Shown: positions 46,261 to 58,600 of the stretch, piece after piece
How the letters are laid out: every line of letters begins with the position of its first letter
Numbering within the stretch: the first letter of the stretch is position 1
DNA from: Sternotherus odoratus
Taxonomy: Eukaryota > Chordata > Testudines > Kinosternidae
Length of the DNA: 64,000 nucleotides
Direction: 5' to 3'
NCBI GenBank assembly: GCA_032164245.1
Contig: JAVMKO010000004.1
Span: forward strand, 30,543,626 to 30,607,625
The notes under the pieces: model-generated
The model's input: the letters and a program-made list of their open reading frames with translations, nothing else
Databases searched by the model: none
Told to the model about the DNA's origin: nothing
Made by a program: the position numbers and the translations under genes

Positions 46261-48309
46261 ATCTAGTTTGCACCACTTTCTAGTAAAGATGGGTGAGCTG
46301 AAGCATGATTTTGATTTAATAAATAAAGTTATTCATGCCATTTTAAAAGCTGAAAGTTGCAGAGCTATTTACTCTTTACTTAGTTGGTGTTACTCGGTGC
46401 TCTGCAGGAAGATGTGCTGTGACAATGTCATTAGACAGAATTAATTTTTTGCAAGTTTATTCTCTTCTTCATGTGAACACCTAATTTTCATTGACATTAA
46501 TGGGAGTTATGCCTTTATGGAGAGGATACAGATTAGTGTTCAGATGATTCTTTGGCATATATAAACAAAGTGAAACCAAAAATGTAAAGAAAAAACCCCA
46601 AAACCCTGGTTTAGCATATTTAAACAGCTGCCCCATAGCTACAGATAAGAACTCATCCTCTCAAATATTCAGTTCTCTTTCTTACCTTCACATTGAATAA
46701 GGGAAGCTAAATTACACATCAAGGACTGTGATGAACAGATACATTCTACAAGATAGTAAAGTGCAGTCTATAGGGAGAGAAGTAGTGAGTAAAAAGTCAA
46801 TTGAGTGGGAATGTAATTATCTGCTGAATTATACAGTGCCTTTTCCAAGCCTCAAACCATTTTATGGAATTACATGCTAAACTCATGAAAGAAGCACGTC
46901 GCTGCATGCCAGTGGTGGATGAAGTTAGCTCAGGATTGTAAGGCACCTCTGATAAAATGGTGGAATTCTCTCAGTCTTCAGATTTCTAACTGAGGGGAAG
47001 TACAGCTTCAGACATAATTTCACTTCTTGAGAGGAAAACACATTTGTATAGGAACTCAGCTTTTTCAAGTATTAGATTGACATTCCCAAGGAAGAGGGGA
47101 CTGTTTGGACTAGCCTACATTTGATTAGACCTAGCTTGTCGGGACCAGTGGACTGAATAATTAATAGGTGAAAGGAACTTGTTTATTTAGCTATGTGAAC
47201 TGTTCAAGAACAAACTATCCTTCCCACTTGACAGTCGCACATGGCTAAACTGTTAAAGAACAAACTACATTCCTGGAGAAATCTTTTAATTATTAATTAT
47301 AAGAAATGTAGGTATAAACTACCCATAGAATCCCTCTGTAATTTCTTCTGCACCGGTGTGACAAGAATTTGGGTATTTACATATTTGAAAACGAGAACTT
47401 CTTATATTCCACAAGTGGGGGACGTCAGAATGTCTTTTTCTCATAAATAAATGGCTTGAGAACTGTAATGTTACAACATTTGTTGGTTTCGGCATGCCTG
47501 GTTAGGGACAGTGTGACTCCAGAAACTATGAACCCAGTTGAGTTTAAATAAAGCTGGTAAGTCTGACTAACACTTGCGCAGCCCTTTACCTAACTCAGAT
47601 AGAGGCTCATGTGAATCTGCGGGAGACTCAGATTCAGGCCAAACATAAAACCAGGCCTGTTGTCAGGTTTCAGCCACAATTCTCACACAGCTTTACTGTG
47701 TGTGCACGTGAGTGAGTATGGGGGAGGAAGAGGCATGACTGGTGATTAGCATGCATCTGTGACAGAAGATGATGGGTAATATTTTTTAAAGCCTCCTAAG
47801 ACACACATTTACAAAGGTATTTAGGCAATTCAAGTTGAAGATGGGTGCTTTGGGCAGTCCCACTAGACACCTAACCAAGCACATTCAAGTATCTTTGAGT
47901 TTCAAAGGAATTTAGGCTCCTAAGGGCCTAAATCACTTTTGAAAATGGGACAAAGGCTCCTATGTCACTTAAGGCTAGTTCCACAAAAGAGCTTGGGTCT
48001 TGCAGTGCCTAACATTGAGGCACCCTTCCACCTAGTGAAATCCTCAGCCTGAGTTAGGCTCCCTGGGTCCCTGTGAAGTGCATGGCAAGAGTTAGGCAGC
48101 TACGTAATGGATCTTCAGAAGCCAGAAGCCAACTAAGCTAGCCAGGAATGAAATACAGAGGAACAGGACAAGGCAGATTCAAAGGTACTTAGGTGTATAA
48201 CTCCTACTGATCTGGGCTGCAGGTCCCTATTTCTGCAGGATTCTTGGGATTCTCAGCTGTAAACAGTCTCCTGAAGTTGTCTAAGCCAGGTTAGTCCCCT
48301 CTTGTGGAA

Positions 48310-48475
48310 AAGGAACAAGAGAGAGACCAATAGCCAGGTTAGGGCACTCACCTGAAGGCCCAGATTTAAATCCCTGCTCTGCCTGATTTGACACAGCACT
48401 CGGACCCACATCTTCCTTTCCCAGGACAGTGGCCTGACCACTAGGCCACAGGGTAATCTGAGGTACAGCACTTTC
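48310..48475 (+). mobile_element. tRNA-derived SINE-like repeat
   Basis: TAGCCAGGTTAGGGCACTCA resembles a pol III A box region and GATTTAAATCCCTGCTC a B box. A partly inverted copy follows (GACCACTAGGCCACAGG). I know similar foldback tRNA-like SINEs from turtles. The open frames across it are chance. Confidence 0.55.
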
Positions 48476-50869
48476 AAATTGGACGTGTCCAATTTTATAA
48501 AGAGAGAGACGGTAGGTTGGTAAATATAGCATTTACCCTGAGACACCAGAGTGTTCTGTTCAAGTCACTGCACCAATGAATATTCAATAATGGGGCCTGA
48601 TTATCTGAGCAGTTGAGTAGCCATGGTTCTCATTGAATTCAGGCAGCAGCATGCATGCCTATTTCTTTTGAAAGTCATGTCCACCATGTATTATATTTAC
48701 CACCATACCTACATACCAGATGCCAAAATTATTGTTCTCTGCTCAAAAGCTGTGGGACAAAAGAGTGAGGCAGATGATTCGATCTACAAGAACTGAAAAT
48801 CCCAAAGCATCAGAGGCTGAAGTTTGGAGGAGGGGTGGAGGCACAATATGGATGCAGAAGGCAAGAGTAGCTGAGCCAGTGCACAACTTGAAATATAAGT
48901 CAGAGGTCAAACAAATAAGAGTATTTTGGTTTAGCTATGACAGCTGTAGCGGGTATAAGGAAAAAAGAAGTGCTCACATCTAACATACCAGCAGACCATA
49001 CAGTTTATTCTGTAGAAGTGAGAAGAACTAAGAAGGTGTGTACACAATTATTTAAAGCAATTCCAGCAAATACAAATTTTCTCCACCCCCCCAAACCAAA
49101 AATACTTTGTGATCAAAATTTATTTTGCTTTTTCCCAAACCTCAAGTATATACCAGAGTTAAACTGGATGTGCAGTTGTCAGATAGACATAGAAAAAACA
49201 AAAAAGAAAACCTGTAGGCAAGGCCATTATCTTTTTGCCCGTGCCTTATATCTTTGACTATAACTTTTTTTAAAAAATATTTCCAAACGATGCTGATTAT
49301 GTTTTATAAAAAGTATCCAGTCACTGGAACACTGAACACTTAAGAATCTCTGTTGTTTGCAAATCCTTATTTTCTGCTAGCTTTTCCAGATATGATAGTG
49401 ATGGGGGATCCAATCTGTAGATAGGTCCACACCTTAGCAGTCGCATTAAAAGGATACTCTGGAAGAAAAGAGAATATTGAAAAAGGTAAGAATTGTTTCA
49501 TTTACAGGGATAATTTATCCTCTGAGAATATATGTCTTTAAGATAATATTGGAGGGCCTATTTGTCTTTGGTTTATATTGCAATACATGTGATAAAAAGT
49601 ATTTATTTTAAAGTAGTTTTTATTATGTGATAATTGTGAGGATGGACATATCCTGAAAGTTGTATGGAATTTCAAATCTTTCGGAAGTCCTCAGTGAAGA
49701 TGAGTAGGCAGTGGTTGCAAAGAGACTATGCCACCATCTTCGTGTTGATTCATGCTGGCTTCTACCTTTTAAAGGCAGAGATACTAGAGCAGGTATGGAA
49801 GGATACAGATGCAATAAGGGGGAGGATGTAAAGCAGGTATAATCCTACAAAAAGCTCTACCTAGGCAAAGTCCATGTACGATTGATTTCAGTGAGACTCT
49901 GCACAGAGGCAGGATTCAGCCTGGCCAGGTATGTAATTCATAAAACAGAAAGTCAGTACATGATTTCCCCCCATCTCCCAAAACTCCAGCTCTCCTTGTT
50001 ATTAACAACATGTTTGGCTTGCTCTTTATTCTTGTTATATTTATTTAATTGTTTTTTCAGATGCCCATCAGTTACATAGTCAGTGATGTCAAAAGCATAA
50101 TTTCATGAATTGCTTAAAGGGAAAAAAAGTCAAGATTATTTACAGTCAGTGTACAAAGACCCTTCTACAATAAATTTATTCTGGACAAAGGCTGTGCTGA
50201 TGGATTATGTTACAGGCAGAAGAAATTAGACCCTAACATGCTGTTTTTTTATTTTCAGATTGTATGCCACACCTAACAAAACCACACCAAGTCTCAGTTT
50301 AGCAATGAGAACATGGAATATTTTGGTAGCATGACACTTATCCAAACATAAGTAACAGGAGGCACAAAAACCTGAAGTGATGTGAAACCCTCCTCTGGAA
50401 TATATATTAATGACATAATAGGATGGCAGAAAAAGGAGATTTTAAAAGCTACTTTCCTACTTTTCTTACATGAGCTGGTTTCCACCCCTCCCAGGAGAAA
50501 GTGTAACAGATTAAGACATCTACTGTATTCCTTTAAAAGCTCCCAAAACAACATTTGGTGTTTCTTCAGCTTTTCATTTCAAAAGAATACAAAGTTATCT
50601 TTTAGTTACTGATAAATTGCTGCAGATGCAATTTGGCACTTAAATATGCTCTATCGGATTATGGGTTGTCTGGATAGACTTTGGAATTACTCCTGTTCCC
50701 CACTGCAACCTTTCATCAGTTTGTCCAAATAAGTTTTCCCACCCCAGTTTTCTTAAACGTTGTTAATCCTAAGTATTCAAAACTCATGAGTCAAGACTCT
50801 TCAAAAATCATGTGTTTGGCTCAAAAGTATTTTTTCCAGAATAAAAAAATACTGTGATTCTTTATCACT

Positions 50870-50978
50870 TCTACTTCTTGCATCCAATGAAGTGGGTATT
50901 AGCCCACAAAAGCTTATGGTTCAATACTTTAGTTAGTCTTTAAGGTGCCACAGGACTCTTTGTTACCTCTGTGATTCC
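50870..50978 (+). repeat. Short dispersed repeat with hammerhead-like core, copy 2 (partial)
   Basis: Same unit as 45082-45218 with the GTGGGTATTAGCCCAC hairpin. The core is eroded (CCAATGA and AAAA), and the segment with GACTAACACGG is missing near the 3' end. Confidence 0.6.
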
Positions 50979-51514
50979 TTATTTGCTTTCTGGCTTCTGA
51001 GCATTAGGGTGCACTTGAGTCACATTTTCAATTTTTTTCCTACAGCCATAAAAGCTAGAAACTTGCTCTGTTAATAAATGAAAGCTGAAATTCTCATGTA
51101 ATTTCTACTTGCCAGCAGCTGGGGCTTTGAGGAAAACATCACGTATTGTAAGGTTCACAATAATAGCACAATATTTTGCAACACTATTTATTCCTCTCTC
51201 CTTTCTATTTCCCCTTTTAGGAGTGGAGGGGTGTGGTGGGGGAGGGGTGGATGGACACTAATTTTGATGTGGTCAATGTGGTTTTATCATTTAGGCATGA
51301 GTTAGGTCCTGTTAACATCACACAATTACAGGGATAGGGTGTTGCCAACTCTTGCAATGATTCTTCAACTCCCACAACTTCCCCCACCAGAAGTGCATGA
51401 TTTCTGACTGAGCTAGAACTGATGCTGCATTTCTGGTTTCAGCCATTCAAAGTCATGGCGGTGAGTCTGTAGCTGGCATTGGGCTGCACTTCCAAATGCT
51501 GCCAGAAGAGAAAA

Positions 51515-52755
51515 ATAAGTTGTGCTGACAGGTGAATTAATGAAGAGAAGGGCAGTTACTAGTGGAGTTCTTCCAGGATTGGTCTTGGGACCAATCATAT
51601 TCAGTATTTTTATTAGTGACCTTGACACAAAAAGTAGGAGTGTTCTAATGAAATTTGCTGAAGATACAAAGTTGGGCAGCATTGTGAATACAGAGGACTG
51701 GCATACTCTACAGGAAGATTTGGATAATCTTGAAGGCTGGAGTGACAGAAATGGGATGAAATTCACTAGTACAAAATGTAAAGTCATGAACTTAGGGTTT
51801 AATAATAAGATTTTCTGTTACAAGCTGGGGGGGTTAATCAGTTGGATGAAAAAGAAGGAGAAAGACCTTTGTGTTGGGGTGGATCACAGGAGAGCTGTGA
51901 GCCACCGATGTGGCTGTGAAATAGGCAAATGTGATCCTAGGATTTAATCAAACAAGGCAATTCTAGTAGAGAAAGAAATATTAATGCCATTGTACAGGGA
52001 AATGGTCAGATCTCATTTGGAATACTGAGTACAGCTCTGGTCACTGATGTTAAAGAAAGATAAATTTAAACCAGAACAGATGAAGAGAAAAGATACTAGG
52101 ATGATCAGGGGAATGTAAGACTTATCTTATGAGACTGGAAAAGCTTGGCTTGGTTTGTCTGGCAAAATGAAGGTTGAGAGTAGATATGATTGTCCTCTAT
52201 AAATAGTTTAGGCAGGGCTGTAACCAGGGCAGGGTGAGCGGGGCCGCTGCCGAAGCTGAAAAGCCTCAAGGGCAGAAAAATGCCAAAAAACCCTACAACA
52301 ACCCAGCAGAGAGGTACAAATATATTTGTTCCCCCCAGCACTAAAATGTCCAGTTATAGCTCTGAGATTAGGAGGGTAAATACCAGGGAGGGTGAAGAGC
52401 TATGTAAGCTCAGGGACAATGTTGGCTCAAGAATAAATGAATAGAAACTGGCAAAGAACAAATTCCATCTGGAAATAAAATAAAAAAAAAATCCTATCAG
52501 GGGGTGAGGTTTTGTAAAAGCTTCCCAATAGGAATTGTGGGGACAAACAATTTACTTAGCTTCGAGAAAGACTTGGATACATTAATGAGTACAAATGTAT
52601 GATTGGGTTGCTTGTGGTGGTAGAGAGCAGGGCTCAAAAAGCCTGAGTCCTGGCTGGATTATTTAATTGGGGTTGATCCTGGTTTGAGGAGGGGGTTGGA
52701 CTAGATGACCTCCTGAGGTCTATTCCAACCCTAATCGTTTATAACTCTATAAATC
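51515..52755 (+). mobile_element. CR1 LINE fragment with reverse transcriptase core
   Basis: Plus-strand ORF2 piece at 51522-51947: GLVLGPIIFSIFISDLD, then MKFAEDTKLG (catalytic FADD changed to FAED), LQEDLDNLEGWSDRNGMKF and KCKVMNLGF. The frame then breaks. Later CR1 sequence continues around the nested hAT MITE and ends with GGACTAGATGACCTCCTGAG near 52720. Confidence 0.88.
52213..52364. mobile_element. Small hAT-type MITE nested in a CR1 copy
   Basis: Ends CAGGGCTGTAAC and (minus strand) CAGAGCTATAAC form an imperfect inverted repeat. Flanks AGTTTAGG (52205-52212) and AGATTAGG (52365-52372) are an 8-base duplication with one change. CR1 sequence continues on both sides, so this insertion came after the CR1. 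Confidence 0.75.
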
Positions 52756-52769
52756 TCACTTCCAGTTTA

Positions 52770-53355
52770 TACCTTTAATTCCTAAAAGCTCATGCTTCAG
52801 GGTTCTTGCTGGCCACCTATGGGGGTCAGGAGGGGATTTCTCCCTCTCACAATGTATTCTGAGAGGTTTTTTTATCATCTTCCTCTGGAGCATCAGGGAT
52901 GGGCACGGCTGGAGATGGGCCATTGGACAGGGAGGGCCTGGGCTCTGAGGTGGCACTGAGCATTTCTCTCTGGTTTTTGTTTACATGCTCAGAATCTAAC
53001 TGATTGCCATCTGTGGAATCTGGAAGGAATTTCCCCCAAATCAGATTGGAAGTGACCCTGGGTGTTTTCATCTTCCTGTGCAGCATGTGGTTGTGGGTTA
53101 CTTGCCAGGTTTAAATGGGTGTATCAATTATTTATTTGCCATTGCAGGGGCCCCAACTATCACTACACCTTGGTCCCTTCTATTGTCTGCCTGTGGCAAA
53201 TAACAGTCTCGTCTCCTGTGGGCTGTAACACTTTGGTCTAATTTCAGTAATTGGGATTAGTGTGTGGATGCTGGGTGGTGTTGGTGGCCTTTGCTATACA
53301 GGAGGTCAGACTAGATGGTGGTCCCTTCTGGCCTTAAACTCTATTACTCTAAAAG
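52770..53355 (+). mobile_element. Second CR1 3' UTR directly after the previous one
   Basis: CR1 3' UTR of another subfamily: GGAAGGAATTTCCCCCAAAT, then CTTCCTGTGCAGCATGTGG, and the end GGAGGTCAGACTAGATGGTG followed by CCTTCTGGCCTTAAACTC. It forms a tandem-looking pair with the upstream copy but belongs to a different subfamily. Confidence 0.8.
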
Positions 53356-54050
53356 CATGGTTGGTCCCCCCACAACTCTCACTCCAGCCTGACTGCATTA
53401 ATTTCTTCCTCTCACATACATATCTTCGCTTCTGGGATCCTCGTATGGAAGCTGGAGCAGGAACAGTGCGGGGTCGGGGGCGCAGAGCGGGAGGGAGAAG
53501 GAGAAGGATGGACAATGGGCAGGAATATGAGGCACATCCCGTGTCCTAAGTGGACAGGGACTGTATCCCAGTAGGAGGAAAGAAAAGTGGACAGGACGGT
53601 GTGGCTACTCAGAGCTCACTGATACACATCAACTGTTTGGGCTCTCCAGACTGTTGTTGATCCAACTGGTTCATAGTTATCACATGCTTTGATTGACAGC
53701 TTTGTTTCCTTTTGTTTGCTCTAAAAAAACCCCACCTTGAAGGATCAGGCCAAAAGAAAAAAATATATAAAAAAACTATTAAATTCAACCAACCTCACAA
53801 TCCACCGAGAGATGTTTCTGTCCTTTGCTTGTGTCCTGACAGCCTGTAATTTGTCATATATGATGAAGACTATCAATCATACATACAGTTTCTGGAACTT
53901 TCTGGTAAACAGAGGGACTAGATTATGCATGAGTCCCAGGCTGGATAAAGAATAATGCCACATAGCTCCATATTGTGTCCCAGAAGCTGACAAAGGAGTT
54001 GATGCTAATAGCTGTCAGTGCGTGCATATATAAACAGTTTTATATTTGTT

Positions 54051-54056
54051 TTTAAT
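54051..54056 (-). promoter_or_regulatory. candidate poly(A) signal (ATTAAA) of the NDST gene
   Basis: On the minus strand an ATTAAA variant lies about 120 bases after the NDST stop codon in an A-rich stretch. No canonical AATAAA was noticed between it and the stop. Longer 3' UTRs are common in this family, so this may be only a proximal site. Confidence 0.25.
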
Positions 54057-54172
54057 TTTGAGACAGTTATTCATGAGGTCCTCTACTGACAATCACAAGT
54101 GAGTCTGGGAAGCAAGGGGTTTTATGGTGACGGTGACGGTCATTAGAAACTTTGGTCCTCTGAACATCAGTG

Positions 54173-54292
54173 CTATCTCACTTTCTGAAGCTCCTGTCTC
54201 AGCCAGTATGGCAGGGGTTGTCCCAATCTGTGCAGTAGTTTGGACAGTTCCACATTGTGATCTCTGTAGTAGCTTGAAAGAAAAGCTCTAGA
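54173..54292 (-). CDS. NDST3/NDST4: NDST3/4 terminal coding exon
   Basis: A 120-base terminal exon with acceptor ttccctcag before TCT and stop TAG at 54175-54173. It codes 39 residues: [20 protein letters not shown], then [19 protein letters not shown]. The exact family C-terminus and the natural stop show that the gene ends here. The 3' UTR continues to lower coordinates. Confidence 0.95.
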   Translation of the reverse strand, partial: SRAFLSSYYRDHNVELSKLLHRLGQPLPYWLRQELQKVR

Positions 54293-54559
54293 CTGAGGGA
54301 AGAGGGGAAAAAGGAACAAAGACAATTTACATTAAAAATTGGCACCACTGTGGGGAACAATCTTGCTAAACAAACAAAGAAACCAGGTAAAATTCCAAAG
54401 GGACAGTGTCAGTTTTATGGCCCACAATTTCAGTTCACTTAGTATCATTGCGATAATAAGGTTTGTCCAGGAAACCTTCCTAAGTTAAACCTTATTAAAC
54501 TGAATTCAATACCTTTTGGATCCACTGTATTAAAATACATTTGTTAGGTTATTTTGGGA

Positions 54560-54925
54560 TTGTATCAGCTTTTCTAGGAGACTGACTAATGTAAATTTGG
54601 GGAAAGTTAGGAATGTCAAAGAACTGTTTGGGACAATATATATGAAATGGATTTCCTGGGAGGTATCTGGGAGGCCTCCTGAAATGATGCCCTATGGAGA
54701 AAAACCCTTTGTTTATTGGTTTCCTGCTCCTTGAAACTTCAGATGAAAGACCCCATAACTGTATAAAAGATGGACCAAACTCTTCACGAGTTAGCCAGTG
54801 CTGGAGCTAGGATGATCACCAGTAAGCTTATTAGCGTATATTGTATTTAAATATGTTTTCACCTTTAAAATAAACAAGCTTGCACAGAAAAAGCTGTGTA
54901 GTGGCTTTACTGTGAGCAGTTACAC
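54560..54925 (+). mobile_element. Likely solo LTR in the last NDST intron
   Basis: The order is that of an endogenous retroviral LTR: CTGTATAAAAGATGG (TATA), then about 90 bases on, TAAAATAAACAAGCTTGCAC (poly(A) signal), then GAAAAAGCTGTGTAGTGGC. No internal retroviral sequence adjoins it. The boundaries are approximate. It sits antisense to the NDST gene. Confidence 0.4.
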
Positions 54926-55236
54926 TGTTCGTCTCTGAAGAGAAAGCAAGCAAGTCACCTTCCACTGTCTGAGTTTGCTGGTAGAATTGACAGCTGTGCA
55001 GCCTGGAAATGTCCCAGTCATCAGGGACATGTCACCACACAAAGAGGCAATAACTGGGGAGCTAAAAGCCTGAGTATGAATGCATTTGCATGCACAAATA
55101 CAGGGGTGGATATACTGAACAATAGGTTTTAAAAAAAATTTTTTTTTAAATGAGCCATCCTTTATTCCTGAGCCCCAAGCACCATGGTGCATGAGTTTTT
55201 CACAGACTGTAACTCAGATCTCTACAAAAGTGGTAC

Positions 55237-55339
55237 CTCTTGATCCATTGGTGGGTATTTTCGGCCTTTGCTTTTTCCCAGGCATTTTGTCTTCCCTCCT
55301 TCCAGTAGCTGACACCAAAAGCCTTTCTGAGGATCAAAC
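55237..55339 (-). CDS. NDST3/NDST4: NDST3/4 exon: cysteine pair and PAPS-site loop
   Basis: A 103-base exon, acceptor cttttag before G, donor GAG followed by gtacca. After the base that completes the split Thr codon it codes 34 residues: [15 protein letters not shown], then [19 protein letters not shown]. The two cysteines ten residues apart match the NDST1 disulfide, and KGRKYP matches the loop that contacts the cofactor. Both are known from the family; their role here is inferred. Confidence 0.95.
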
Positions 55340-55485
55340 CTAAAAGGGACAATATATCATGAAAGGTTTAATTATGGAAGAACAGCTCTTCAGCCACTAA
55401 ATTGTCAGTTAGCCAGCAACTGCCACTATGTGATATCTGAGATGTTATACTTCTTCAAAGTAGGGAGAGATACTGGTATTACAGT

Positions 55486-55621
55486 AATCAGAGAGGTAGC
55501 AGTGTTAGTCTGGAATAGCAGAGGTATCAAAGAGTCCTGTGGCACCTTAAAGACTAACTATAAAGTATTGAAGCATAACTTTCGTGGGCTAATACCCACT
55601 TCGTCGGATGCAAGCAGTGGC
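55486..55621 (-). repeat. Short dispersed repeat with hammerhead-like core, copy 3, with 8-base target duplication
   Basis: A 136-base copy in inverse orientation to copies 1 and 2, flanked by ATTACAGT at 55478-55485 and 55622-55629, which fixes the ends of the unit. On the minus strand, CCGACGA, then the GTGGG/CCCAC hairpin, then GAAA are intact (55580-55607). It is located in an NDST intron. Confidence 0.7.
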
Positions 55622-58600
55622 ATTACAGTGTCTTACATGGCCACTGTATGCTCAAGAAAAAATTATGCAGTGCAATATATGTTTGAGAACATTATCAACT
55701 GCTTGAAGAAATCAATTTATCCAAACAGTCAACAGGAGCCACATGTGTGATGTTTTTGGGGTGTCTGTACAATGTATGAATTCTACTTACTAGATAGCTC
55801 CATCTTATTAGATAGTCTCAGATAGCCAGCCTCTCTTGGAGTATCTCCTTCACTGCAAACAGAATCTACAGCAAATATACAACAGACTAAGGACACCAGG
55901 GAGTACTTATCTTTAACTACTGTGCTTTGATGGGACAATATGCATGCTAAGTGATTTCCTTGAGCTGTTTGAAAAACTCTTCCATCTCTTGTCTGAAGGG
56001 GTCAGCAAATATAAAGAGTGGCAATTCCCTAAGCAGGACAAAGACAGGTAACAAAGAAGGCATTTAAAGTGAATTCAGAAGGAAAGTCTGATGGATACAC
56101 AAGAAGTTTGGGCAGGACAGCGTAATGAGATAGAGTGGCCAGAGTCAGCAGTACACTGGGAGAAAAGGCTCCTTGTTTAAAAAAAAGCAAGCCATGCACT
56201 ACAACAAGGTTGCTAGATCCTCCCAGGTAAACTTGATCCCAGTCCAAAGAATGTGCTGGCGTATTGAGGAAATGGAAGCAGAAAAATGCATGTAAGATTT
56301 GTGATTTTTATATAGCTATGTCTTTCTTGTGTTATTAAAGAAAGACCAATGCTGTGTTTGAATCCTGTGCAAAGATGATGTGTTATGTATTATACATTAC
56401 CATATGTCTGCTGAGATTAAAATTGTAACCCAGCACCTCACACCTTCAGGAAATTCTGAGATAAGGCATGTTTTAAGCTACAGGGGAGCCAGAAGAGTCT
56501 GGTGCCAGAGTGCTGGGCAGTGAAATACATATTCTGAACTCTCAGGAACACGTGTTAGAAAGGGAATCTGCACACTAAGAGTGTGCTAGGGATTTCAAGC
56601 TAATGGCGGTGAGTGACTGGACTGTTAGACTCAAGGAAGCTTAAAATACATGGGATCCAGAATCAGTTCCCGTCACAGAAGTCTTGCGAATGGTCAAGAG
56701 GCGACACTTGACTGGACCTGTGACAGGCACTTTTCAAATCAGAACTTGGCCCACTGGAAGTGCCAGAGATTTGAAAAAAGACCTAGGGACCACGTTGACT
56801 TCAGTGGAAGTTAGATCATATCTCCTGTGTGAGCATGCACACATCTGCCAGAAGTACTTTTTAACAATATATTTCTTAGTTGTGTGTGTATTTATGAGGC
56901 AACTAAAGCAGTGTTTAAATCCTTTGGAAGAACTGGTTGTTTTGCCATTAACATATTACTACACCCAGAGGGCTGGCTGCCCCATATCGTTAGTTCTAGA
57001 TGTCACTTTCATTCCAAGACAGGCATCAGTATAAACACTATCTTTGCAGAAATCTGATCATCATGTCTTAAAATCAAAGATATAGGAATGTTAGATTATG
57101 GCTTTAACACACTAAGGAAACAATAAAAATATAGGGTTAAGTTTTGAATTTATTGCTGTTGGACTTGGCAGCACGCATAAAACATTGAAAAGGTTTGCAT
57201 GTTTGCTGTTCAGCAGCTGTTTGAGAAGGATGAAGTATAATTGCCTGAAATGTAAAGTTAATTAGTTTCAGACTGTTTTGTTGCCCTGGGCCTATTCCTT
57301 AAACACCAGTACACCTGCAATTTGCTACTGCACATAGGTGAACTCGTTTCAGGAGAAGAGAAGGGGGAGGAGGATCTTCTTCTTCCCCTCCCCTCGCCCA
57401 GTCTATTATCCCAGGACTAATCCTTCTAGCCTAAATTGTCACAGTAATTGTATCAATTAAAATTAAACAAGTCATTGATTAAATGAATATATTGATGGTA
57501 GAATCATTTCTATTTTGGACTTTTCAATCTGCTCATTGCATAGTGAAGTACTTTGGCTGGCTTGCATTAATTTCCCAAGAGAGGAAGTAATAAAGTGTGC
57601 TGTGCTAAAGGAAAAGTGTAGAACTATGCCCTAAACATTTCTGTCTCAGTATGAATATATTCAACATTATGGGAAAGTTCAAAATTAGAGAATGAAAAAT
57701 CCAGGCAATTCACTTAAGCTAGACACACCCCATTGTGCTCAAGTTCTTGGGACTGTATAAAGTTGTACATTTTGTACACAGTATGTTATGCTATACTGTA
57801 TCTGGGAACAATGGAAATACTTAAGGAAATACTTAAGGATTAGCCTTAGCTGGAATTAAAATTTTCAAAGGAGAGCGAATGAGACCTCATATTTTATAAT
57901 TTTTCCTGCCCAGCACATATCTCCCTTCCCTACCTTATCTAAGTAACCTATATGGTCTCTGTTACTATAGTAACACTGTAAATTACATTTATTGTATATT
58001 TATTGTATATTGTATACAGTATAAACAGTTGAAATTATATTTACAGATAGGAATTAATTCTTACAACTTTAGTTTAATTTCAGTTTTTACAAATGCATCA
58101 GAACAATGAAAGGAAAACCCAAGTCTAGTTTAGTAGTGTATGTGAACGATGACAGGTTAGGATTTAATTCTGCACTCACTTAGTGCTGGATGGAGTGCTT
58201 ACTAATTACTGAATGATATTTGCCTCTGTGCAGGGCTATAAGCATAACTTATGTCTCACTTGAATCCTATTTTGAGGGCTTCAGTAGCATTTAAATGGTG
58301 CCCAGCCCTTATTCTTTGCACCAGGGTGAATTTTACACTCCTCCGAGAAGTCATATTGATTTTTATGGATTACTTATGGCAATAAGTTTGTTGCCCAGTA
58401 GTGTTTGCACAGTTGGATCCTTGGATTGCATTCTGACAGTTTTAAAAATGTGTGTTGTATGCTTAATAAACAGCAATGACTTTGAAGGAGCCTATCCAAT
58501 CGATTTGATATTGACATTCTTAATGTGAAAATACCACATTGTTTAATGTCGTTTCCTCTTCCAGGCAAACCTATGTGTTTCTTGCACACACTTGCTGTCT

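Larger units (their letters stand above)
43026..54172. other. Intergenic region between the nested transposon and the NDST 3' end
   Basis: Beyond the listed hAT, MIR, CR1 and hammerhead-core repeats, the stretches 43026-43866, 46260-48310, 48480-50870 and 53355-54050 show no supported exon or RNA gene. The last of these should hold part of the NDST 3' UTR. Confidence 0.45.

Noticed and set aside
56684..57034. Plus-strand open frame of 116 residues in an NDST intron
   Set aside because: No domain, no splice signals, and hydrophobic and charged residues distributed as in random AT-rich sequence.
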